Source: Miltoncostaea sp050249835
GTDB lineage: Bacteria; Actinomycetota; Thermoleophilia; Miltoncostaeales; Miltoncostaeaceae
Reading direction: 5' to 3'
Assembly (NCBI GenBank): GCA_050249835.1
Contig: JBFWPT010000007.1
Location: 1-64,000, forward strand
DNA: 64,000 bases
The notes under the pieces were generated by a model. It did no database searches. It saw only the letters and a list, made by a program, of their open reading frames with translations, and was not told where the DNA came from. Of this stretch, positions 58,144 to 64,000 are shown in pieces (position 1 is the stretch's first letter; the number at the start of each line of letters is the position of its first letter). The position numbers and the translations under genes were made by a program.

Positions 58144-59022
58144 ATGCCCGTCGTCCGCATCACCGAGTTCACGGATCCCGGCTGCCCCTGGGCGTTCAGC
58201 GCCGAGCCCTTCCGGCGGCGCCTCGACTGGCTCTACGGCGACGCGCTGGAGTGGCTGCCGCGGATGGTCGGGCTGAGCGCCTCGCCGGACGACTACCTGG
58301 AGCGCGGCTTCACGCCCGAGGCCCAGTCGCGGGCCTTCCGGAGGATCGCCAAGGACCACGGCATGCCGATCGACACGGCGGTCCGGCCCCGGATGGCGGC
58401 GACGATCCCCGCCTGCCGGGCCGTGGTCGCCGCCCGGCTCCACGCGCCGGAGCGCACCCGCCCGCTGCTCCGCCGGCTGCGGGTCCGCACCTTCCGCGGC
58501 GAGCTGCTCGACGAGCAGGACACCATCGACGGCGCCGCGCGCGACGCCGGCATCGACCCCGCCGAGCTGGCGCGCTGGGTGGAGGACGCCGCCACCGGCG
58601 AGGCGCTCGCCGAGGACATGGCCCTCGCGCGCCGGCCGCTGCCCGCCGCGCTCGTGCTGGACGAGCGGCTCGCGAACTGGAGCGGCGGCCGCCGGTACAC
58701 CTGCCCGTCCTACGAGATCGAGCGCCTGGAGGACGGGGTGCGGATCGCCGTCCCGGGCTTCCAGCCGTTCGCCGCCTACGACGTGATCATGGCCAACCTC
58801 GTCCCCGGGGTGCGCCGGGCCGACCCGGCCGCGTCGGCCGAGGAGGTGCTGCGGTGGACGGGGACGCCCCTCGCCACCCAGGAGGTCGCGGTCGTGCGCG
58901 ACATCCCGTTCGCGACCGCGCGGGAGGAGCTGGGCCGGGTGGCGGAGGAGGAGCACGTCGGCGCCGACGGCTTCTGGAGCATGCCGGGCGACGAGGCGTA
59001 CCCCGCCGCAACGGCCCGGTAA
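58144..59022 (+). CDS. DsbA-family (FrnE/2-hydroxychromene isomerase-like) thioredoxin-fold protein
   Basis: 292 residues, no signal peptide, so cytosolic. VVRITEFTDPGCPWAFSAEP carries the C-P-W-A site, with a single Cys in the CxxC position. The helical insertion follows (RIAKDHGMPIDTAVRPRMAA, ARLHAPERTRPLLRRLRVRT). FrnE-type proteins act as disulfide isomerases or glutathione-dependent isomerases. A C-terminal region about residues 190-290 is extra. Divergent from the redox two-component gene. Confidence 0.85.
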   Translation: MPVVRITEFTDPGCPWAFSAEPFRRRLDWLYGDALEWLPRMVGLSASPDDYLERGFTPEAQSRAFRRIAKDHGMPIDTAVRPRMAATIPACRAVVAARLHAPERTRPLLRRLRVRTFRGELLDEQDTIDGAARDAGIDPAELARWVEDAATGEALAEDMALARRPLPAALVLDERLANWSGGRRYTCPSYEIERLEDGVRIAVPGFQPFAAYDVIMANLVPGVRRADPAASAEEVLRWTGTPLATQEVAVVRDIPFATAREELGRVAEEEHVGADGFWSMPGDEAYPAATAR

Positions 59023-59033
59023 CGGCCCCGCCC

Positions 59034-59071
59034 TATCGTTACGGGGGACCGGCCCCGACCATTCCCGGACC
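59034..59071 (+). promoter_or_regulatory. Promoter-like TATCGT and short leader of the regulator gene
   Basis: TATCGT (59034-59039) fits the -10 pattern. It lies 32 bases before the ATG at 59072, giving a leader of about 25 bases without a strong ribosome site. The regulator might therefore be weakly translated. Confidence 0.3.
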
Positions 59072-62000
59072 ATGCCGCGCCCACGTGGCCTGATCGTCTC
59101 GAAGACCCGCGTCCCGCCCGTCGGCGGCGGGACCATCGACCGCCCGCGCGTGCTCGGCGCCCTGCGCGCGGCGGCAGACGGGCGCGGGGTGCTGCTGGTG
59201 GTCGCCCCGGCCGGGTCGGGCAAGACGACCGCCGTCGCCCAGCTCGTGCGCGCCCGCCCCGGCCCGCACGCCTGGCTCTCGCTCTGGGACTCCGACGACG
59301 GGCCGGGGCGCTTCACGACCTACCTCGCCGCGGCGGTCGCGGCCTTCGACACCGCCGGCGCCGACCGCATCCGCCACTACCTGGAGGACGGCCTCGCGCC
59401 GGGCGACTGCGCCGCCCTGATCGGCGAGGGCCTCCCCGCGGGGGCGACGGTGGTGCTCGACGACCTCCACCACATCGAGGCGCGGGCGCCGGTGCTGCGG
59501 GCGTTGCGCGCCTTCCTGGACGCGGCGACGCCCGGCGCGCTCATCGTGCTCGTCTCCCGCCGCCCCCTCGACGTCCACCTGGGCCGGGACGTCCTCGCGG
59601 GGCGCGTCGGCGTGCTGCCCGAGGACGAGCTGGCGTTCCGCCCGGACGAGATCGCCGCCCTGCTGGAGGCACGCGGCCTGGGCGGGCGGGCGGACGACGT
59701 CGCGGCCCGGTCAGGCGGCTGGGCGGCGGGGCTGGTGTTCGAGGCGCTGCGCGAGGAGCCCCGGGACGCCGCCGCGCCGCCCGCCGAGGACCCGTTCTTC
59801 GCCTACCTCGGCTCGGAGGTGCTCGACGCGCTCCCCGGGCGGCTTCGCGGCGCCGTCCTCGCAAGCGCCCTGCTCGACGTCGTCGACGCGCGGCGCCTGG
59901 CGGCGCTCCTCGGCATCGAGTCGGCCGAGTCCCTGTTCGCGGAGATCTGCCGGCAGCACCTCCCCGGGGTGCTCGGCGAGGACGGCTTCCGGTACCACCC
60001 GCGCTTCCGCGAGTTCCTGCTCGCCGTGCTGCGGCGCGAGCGCCCCGGGGACCTCGGCGAGCTGCGCGCGCGGTACGGCCGCGCCCTGCTCGCCGACGGG
60101 CACGCCGAGGAGGCGGCCGACGCCCTGATCGCCGCCGGGGCCCGCGAGGAGGCCGAGGACGTGGTGGCGGCCGCCGCGTCCGCGCTCATGCGCCGCGGCG
60201 ACTGGGACAAGGTGATCGGCTGGTGCGAGGCGCTGGGGGAGGACACCCTCGCGCGCCGCGCCGACCTGCGCGGCGTGCAGGTGCGGGCGCTGCTCATGAG
60301 CCGCCGCCAGGACGACGTGGAGGACCTCGTGCGGCGGCTGCACGCCGACGGCGAGCTGGAGCGCCTGGGCCGGGAGGCCCCGGACGTGGCCGCCTGGGCG
60401 GCGTGGTCGCTCCACGTGGCGGGCGACTGGGCGGGGATGCTGGAGCTCGCGCCGCCCGCCGGCGCCACCCGCCGCGCCCGAGTGATCCGGTTCATCGCCG
60501 GGACCGCCCTCGGCGAGGACCCGCCGGACGGGTGGGAGGAGGGCGAGCTCGACCGGCCCTGGCCGCTGCACATCGCCCTGCAGTCGGCCCTCTGGTACCG
60601 CGGCGACTTCGCCGGGGTGGAGCGGCTCGCCTGGGCGGCCGGCGGGCGCGGCCCGGTCACGGCGACCCTGGCCGAGATCTACCGGATCGCCGTGATGCGG
60701 GCGCGCGGCGACCTGGCCGACGCCCGCGCCGCCCTGGAGCGGGTGGCGCCGCGGATCCGCGCGTCGCGCTTCATCGAGTTCTGGCAGCAGGTGGAGGCCG
60801 AGCTGGCCTTCGCCGAGGGCGACCGCGAGGGGGGCCTCGAGCGGATCCGGGAGGCCCGGGAGACCAGCCGCCGCCACGGCTACCGCCTGGCGGACCGCGC
60901 GGTGTTCGCCGCGATCGAGGGGCGGATGCTCGTGCGCCTGGGCGCCGTCCCGGAGGCGCTGGAGGTGCTCGCCGCCGCGCGGGCGTGGAGCGCCGCCCGC
61001 GGCCTCCTCTGCTTCCGGGAGTGGGCGGACCTCGGGCTGGCCGAGGCCCGCCTCGCCCTCGGCGGCGACCCCGATCCCGCGCTCGAGCTCCTCGCCGGGG
61101 CCGTCGCCGGCATGGAGCGGGCCGGGCGGCGCCTGGAGCTGCCGGCCGCGCGCATCGCCCAGGCCGAGGCGCTGTGGCGCGCCGGCGACGAGGCGGGGCA
61201 CGACGCGGCCGCCGACGCCGCGCACGCCGCCGCCGTGGCGATGGGGACCCTGGGGCCGCTGCTCGCCGCCCTCGACGCGTTCCCCGACGTGCTCGCGCGC
61301 CGCATCGACGCGGCGCCGGAGGGCGACCCCGTCTGGCGCCCCCTCGCCCGGGCGGGGGCCGTCGCGGCCGGGGGCCGCACCACCCTGGAGGGGGCGGCGC
61401 TCGTTGTGCGGACGCTCGGCGGCGCGTCGGTGGAGGCGGGCGGCGCGCCGGTCGCCGCGTTGTCGGCGAAGGCCGTGGAGCTGGCCGCCGCGGTGGCCGC
61501 GGCCGGCGCGGCGGGGGTCGCGCGCGCCGCCCTGGCCGCGGAGCTGTTCGAGGGCAGCGCGGACGGGGGCAACCACCTCCGCCAGCTGGTCCACCGGCTC
61601 CGGCGGGCGCTGCCGCCCGGGGTGACGCTGGAGTCGCCGGAGGGCCGGCTGGCATGGTCGCCGCCCGGGGCCGCCGTGGCCGAGGACCGGGTGATGGAGG
61701 CGCTCGTCGCCCGCGCCGGCCGCGAGGTGGGGAGGGCCCGCGAGGAGACGATCGCCGAGGCGCTGAGGATGGCCGGCCGCGGCCCGTACCTGCCGGGGGC
61801 CGAGGGCGAGGCCGCGGCCCGGCGCCGGGCCGGCCTCGCGGCGGTGGTGGCGGGGGCGCGCCGGGACCACGCGCGCGCCCTGCTGGAGGCGGGCCGGCCG
61901 GCGCCGGCGGCGGCGGAGGCGCGGGCGGCGGTGGAGGCCGAGCCGTACCGCGAGGACGGCTGGCAGCTCCTCATGCGCGCCGAGGCGGCCGCGGGCGGCC

Positions 62001-62125
62001 CCGCCTCCGCGCTGCCGCCCTTCCTGGCCTGCGCCGAGGCCCTCGCGGAGGTGGGCCTGGAGCCGTCGGACGCGACCCGCGACCTGCTGGCACGGCTGCG
62101 CGACGGGCGGGTGACGGGCCCGTAA
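59072..62125 (+). CDS. Large NTPase transcriptional regulator with C-terminal SARP-type (wHTH + BTAD) head
   Basis: 1017 residues. STAND-type NTPase at the N-terminus: Walker A VVAPAGSGKTTAVAQLV near residue 50, Walker B ATVVLDDLHHIEA near 130, then GWAAGLVFEALREE as in MalT-like proteins. Residues about 330-760 are Ala-rich helical repeats (TPR-like). Near residue 773 a winged-helix effector domain starts (VVRTLGGASVEAGGAPVAAL; GNHLRQLVHRLRRALPPG), followed by a BTAD (PYLPGAEGEAAARRRAGLAA; EPYREDGWQLLMRAEAAAGG). DNA-binding thus lies near the C-terminus, unlike AfsR where it is N-terminal. Targets unknown; the adjacent decarboxylase gene is one candidate. Confidence 0.87.
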   Translation: MPRPRGLIVSKTRVPPVGGGTIDRPRVLGALRAAADGRGVLLVVAPAGSGKTTAVAQLVRARPGPHAWLSLWDSDDGPGRFTTYLAAAVAAFDTAGADRIRHYLEDGLAPGDCAALIGEGLPAGATVVLDDLHHIEARAPVLRALRAFLDAATPGALIVLVSRRPLDVHLGRDVLAGRVGVLPEDELAFRPDEIAALLEARGLGGRADDVAARSGGWAAGLVFEALREEPRDAAAPPAEDPFFAYLGSEVLDALPGRLRGAVLASALLDVVDARRLAALLGIESAESLFAEICRQHLPGVLGEDGFRYHPRFREFLLAVLRRERPGDLGELRARYGRALLADGHAEEAADALIAAGAREEAEDVVAAAASALMRRGDWDKVIGWCEALGEDTLARRADLRGVQVRALLMSRRQDDVEDLVRRLHADGELERLGREAPDVAAWAAWSLHVAGDWAGMLELAPPAGATRRARVIRFIAGTALGEDPPDGWEEGELDRPWPLHIALQSALWYRGDFAGVERLAWAAGGRGPVTATLAEIYRIAVMRARGDLADARAALERVAPRIRASRFIEFWQQVEAELAFAEGDREGGLERIREARETSRRHGYRLADRAVFAAIEGRMLVRLGAVPEALEVLAAARAWSAARGLLCFREWADLGLAEARLALGGDPDPALELLAGAVAGMERAGRRLELPAARIAQAEALWRAGDEAGHDAAADAAHAAAVAMGTLGPLLAALDAFPDVLARRIDAAPEGDPVWRPLARAGAVAAGGRTTLEGAALVVRTLGGASVEAGGAPVAALSAKAVELAAAVAAAGAAGVARAALAAELFEGSADGGNHLRQLVHRLRRALPPGVTLESPEGRLAWSPPGAAVAEDRVMEALVARAGREVGRAREETIAEALRMAGRGPYLPGAEGEAAARRRAGLAAVVAGARRDHARALLEAGRPAPAAAEARAAVEAEPYREDGWQLLMRAEAAAGGPASALPPFLACAEALAEVGLEPSDATRDLLARLRDGRVTGP

Positions 62126-62137
62126 CGGGCCCCGTCG

Positions 62138-62180
62138 TAGCGTCACCGGGGTACCCACCCCCCATCCAGGAGGCCCCCAG
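62138..62180 (+). promoter_or_regulatory. Promoter and leader of the decarboxylase gene
   Basis: TAGCGT (62138-62143) is followed by a leader of about 31 bases containing CATCCAGGAGG (ribosome site AGGAGG at 62169-62174) and the ATG at 62181. The bioY leader has nearly the same layout and the same CCAGGAGG, which helps fix the bioY start. Confidence 0.5.
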
Positions 62181-63002
62181 ATGCCCGGGACGCCCGGACG
62201 CCTCACCCCCGACCGGTTCGGCTTCTCCATGCCGCCCGGCGACCCGCCGTTCGACAAGCCGCCGTACTACTACCGCGGCATCGAGATGATGGCGTTCGCG
62301 TACGAGACGGACGACGACGCGGCCGCCGCGATCGTGCCCGAGGGGCTCGTCATCGCCCACTCGCCGGCCATCGCGCAGCTCATCTTCACCAACTTCCACT
62401 TCTCGACCCTGGGCGCGTACACCGAGGCGATCCTCGGGGTGAGCTGCCTCTGGGAGGGCGAGCCGGTCACGTACTGCTCGAACCTCCTGGTGACGAACGA
62501 GGTGGGCCTCATCGGCGGCCGCGAGCCCTACGGGTTCCCGAAGCTGTTCGGCGAGGTCGAGTGGGTGAAGGAGCACGAGATCATCTCGGCGTACGCGGAG
62601 CGCCCGAAGGGCAAGCGCATCTGCACCGGCGTGATGCGGCCGCGGGACATCCTGGCCCCGGAGGACGTCGTCACCCCGCCTCTCGTGACGCTGAAGATCA
62701 TCCCGAGCCCGGAGGAGGGCGCGCCGCCCGAGGTGTGCGAGCTGGTCCGCACCCCGCTGGAGTTCGAGCTCATCGTGGGCTCCGACGGCCGCGGCGAGGG
62801 CTTCGCCGGCCCGGGCAACGTGACCTTCGACTCCCCGTCGGCGGTCGACCCGTGGCACCGCATGCCCGTGCGGCGCATGGTCGCCTCGAGCTGGGGCCGC
62901 TACAACTTCGTGCTGCCGTACGGCGAGGTCATCAAGCGGTACGACGTGACGCGCACCGCCGAGCCGGTGGAGCAGGCCGCCGAGCCGCTGGCCACCGCCT
63001 GA
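62181..63002 (+). CDS. Acetoacetate-decarboxylase-family protein
   Basis: 273 residues of the ADC fold. The catalytic Lys is likely in EPYGFPKLFGEVEW; YYYRGIEMMAFAYETDD, CSNLLVTNEVGLIGGRE and GNVTFDSPSAVDP are other conserved-looking parts. Classical ADC makes acetone from acetoacetate, but many family members in actinobacteria act on other keto or unsaturated acids, so the reaction is uncertain. Terminator and strong ribosome site make it a single-gene unit. Confidence 0.82.
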   Translation: MPGTPGRLTPDRFGFSMPPGDPPFDKPPYYYRGIEMMAFAYETDDDAAAAIVPEGLVIAHSPAIAQLIFTNFHFSTLGAYTEAILGVSCLWEGEPVTYCSNLLVTNEVGLIGGREPYGFPKLFGEVEWVKEHEIISAYAERPKGKRICTGVMRPRDILAPEDVVTPPLVTLKIIPSPEEGAPPEVCELVRTPLEFELIVGSDGRGEGFAGPGNVTFDSPSAVDPWHRMPVRRMVASSWGRYNFVLPYGEVIKRYDVTRTAEPVEQAAEPLATA

Positions 63003-63020
63003 GCCGGACCCCCGGGACGG

Positions 63021-63049
63021 GGCGTGCCGGCGCGGGGTGCCGGCACGCC
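63021..63049 (+). terminator. Strong hairpin after the decarboxylase gene
   Basis: GGCGTGCCGGC, loop GCGGGGT and GCCGGCACGCC form a perfect 11-bp stem 18 bases after the stop. The longest perfect hairpin I noticed in the window; no T-run, as is common in such GC-rich genomes. Confidence 0.6.
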
Positions 63050-63093
63050 CCCGACAGGGGCCGGTCCACACGTCCGGGGCCGTCCCGGCTGGG

Positions 63094-63136
63094 TAGGGTT
63101 GGCCGTGACACCCACGGACCGATCCAGGAGGCTCCG
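63094..63136 (+). promoter_or_regulatory. Promoter and leader of bioY
   Basis: TAGGGT (63094-63099) would start transcription near 63106, leaving about 31 bases with CGATCCAGGAGG before the ATC at 63137. Spacing from AGGAGG (63126-63131) to ATC is 5 bases. No BirA-type operator palindrome is visible. Confidence 0.45.
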
Positions 63137-63778
63137 ATCTCCACGAACCAGTCGGCCGCCGTCGAGGGGACGCTCCTCGACCGCGTGCTCCCCCGTCCCT
63201 CGGACCGCGCGGCGGCCATCTCGCTCGACGTGGTCCTGATCGCGGCCGGCGTGCTGCTCATGACCATCGCGTCGCAGATCAGCATCCCCTGGTACCCCGT
63301 GCCGCTGACCGGCGGCACCTTCGGCGCCCTCCTCATCGGTGGCCTCTACGGGCTGCGCCGCTCCTTCATCACGCTCGCCATCTACCTCGGGCTCGGCATC
63401 CTCGGCCTCGGCGTCTTCGCCGAGTGGAGCGGCGGCTGGGACTACTTCACCGGCTCGACCGGCGGCTACCTCGTGGGCTACCTCGTCTGCGCCTGCATCG
63501 TCGGGTGGTTCGCCGACCGCGGCGCGACCCACTCCATCACCACGATGATCGGCGTCATGCTCATCGCGAACGCGGCCATCTACGCCTGCGGCGCCACCTG
63601 GCTCGCCTTCTGGACCCCGCCGGGCGCCACCGAGGCCCTCGGCTGGGAGGCCGCCTACGAGCTCGGCGTCCAGCCGTTCGTGCCGGGCGACGTCGTCAAG
63701 CTGTTCGCGGCGGCCTGCCTGCTGCCCGGCGGCTGGCAGCTCCTGCGCTGGCTGGAGCGCTCGGACGACACCCGCTGA
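63137..63778 (+). CDS. bioY: Biotin transporter BioY (ECF S component)
   Basis: About 213 residues with six membrane helices: LDVVLIAAGVLLMTIASQIS, IPWYPVPLTGGTFGALLIGG (the conserved P-L-T-x-x-T-region), LAIYLGLGILGLGVFAEWSG, GSTGGYLVGYLVCACIVGWF and a final helix before LPGGWQLLRWL. It binds biotin for an energy-coupling-factor transporter; EcfA/EcfT are not nearby. The only start that uses the strong AGGAGG is an ATC codon; the first in-frame GTG (63185) has no ribosome site and would shorten the N-terminus by 16 residues. Confidence 0.9.
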   Translation: MSTNQSAAVEGTLLDRVLPRPSDRAAAISLDVVLIAAGVLLMTIASQISIPWYPVPLTGGTFGALLIGGLYGLRRSFITLAIYLGLGILGLGVFAEWSGGWDYFTGSTGGYLVGYLVCACIVGWFADRGATHSITTMIGVMLIANAAIYACGATWLAFWTPPGATEALGWEAAYELGVQPFVPGDVVKLFAAACLLPGGWQLLRWLERSDDTR

Positions 63779-63785
63779 CGCGGGG

Positions 63786-64000
63786 GTGATCGACCTCGCG
63801 CTGGACGACCTCCGCGCGGCGGCGGGCATCGGGGTGGCCGGCAACTTCGCCGGCCACCTCGAGCAGGCCGGCGAGGCCGCGGACTTCGCCGGGATGCAGA
63901 CGGCCGGGGAGGCCCCGAAGGGCATCTTCCCCTGGTACGTCCCGGGCGCCGACGGCTTCCTGGGCGCCTTCCCGCTCTCCCACGACCGGCTGGAGCTGCC
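63786..64000 (+). CDS. DUF5718-like protein, cut by window end
   Basis: From GTG 63786 the frame reads IGVAGNFAGHLEQAGEAADF, then PKGIFPWYVPGADGFLGAFP to the window edge (71 codons, C-terminus missing). The GNFxGHLEQAGEA stretch is what I recall from DUF5718, a fumarylacetoacetase-related uncharacterised family. Starts 8 bases after the bioY stop, likely the same operon. Function unknown. Confidence 0.6.
   Translation, partial: MIDLALDDLRAAAGIGVAGNFAGHLEQAGEAADFAGMQTAGEAPKGIFPWYVPGADGFLGAFPLSHDRLEL

Noticed and set aside
63105..63239. Short frame from GTG 63105 upstream of bioY, which also sits at leaderless spacing from TAGGGT
   Set aside because: Its product is a Ser/Arg/Pro string overlapping the bioY N-terminus; the bioY frame is clearly the coding one. 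A tiny leader peptide cannot be fully excluded.

Overview
The window is one 64 kb piece of very GC-rich DNA with strong third-position GC, many GTG starts and genes packed into chains with 4-base ATGA/GTGA or TGATG overlaps. Gene content (F420-type luciferase-like oxidoreductase, SARP-type regulator, aa3-type oxidase next to a ccmABCD cytochrome c maturation set, MoxR/DUF58/VWA cluster, deoC next to two aldehyde dehydrogenase genes) points to an aerobic Actinomycetota. A deep-branching class such as Thermoleophilia is my best guess, made by inference only. I saw no rRNA, tRNA or CRISPR array.

Layout. 1-600: a broken tyrosine-recombinase tail abuts a broken thymidine phosphorylase gene. 600-11100: nucleoside salvage and breakdown, with cdd, adenosine deaminase and a seven-gene minus-strand chain PNP > phosphopentomutase-type mutase > deoC > aldehyde dehydrogenase > half-length ALDH-like protein > psuG > PfkB kinase. 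Together these turn purine (deoxy)nucleosides and pseudouridine into central metabolites. 11100-19000: NDH-2, short-chain dehydrogenase, MFS protein, alpha/beta hydrolase, a luciferase-like/acyl-CoA-ligase fusion and a LytR_C protein. 19200-31500: SF2 helicase with an Arg-rich tail, S1C protease, MoxR-DUF58-VWA-VWA, a secreted SdrD/DUF11 surface protein, an L,D-transpeptidase, a secreted beta-propeller-like protein and an unrecognised Cys-rich protein. 31500-36700: glcF-glcE-glcD glycolate/lactate-type oxidase and an FAD amine-oxidase-like protein.

36700-54200 is a respiratory and tetrapyrrole block: small membrane protein-ctaB, MFS, OsmC, ctaC-ctaD-ctaE-cytochrome c, SDR, VanX-like dipeptidase, UbiA prenyltransferase, ccmABCD, siroheme dehydrogenase-hemA-hemC-cobA/hemD and a DUF62 SAM hydrolase. 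It supplies heme A, c-type cytochromes, quinone and the terminal oxidase. CtaD carries a C-terminal double Usp-like extension. 54200-64000: ATP-grasp protein, a cNMP-binding histidine kinase with a receiver/thioredoxin-reductase-like partner, a DsbA-family protein, a 1017-residue NTPase/SARP-type regulator, an acetoacetate-decarboxylase-family protein, BioY, and the start of a DUF5718-like gene.

The points most worth a second look are the CtaD-Usp fusion, the luciferase/ligase fusion with a hidden GTGA junction, the broken integrase/deoA junction, palindromic rare-codon repeats inside glcE, a recurrent leaderless promoter layout (a TANNNT hexamer 6-8 bases before the start codon) and an apparent ATC start for bioY.
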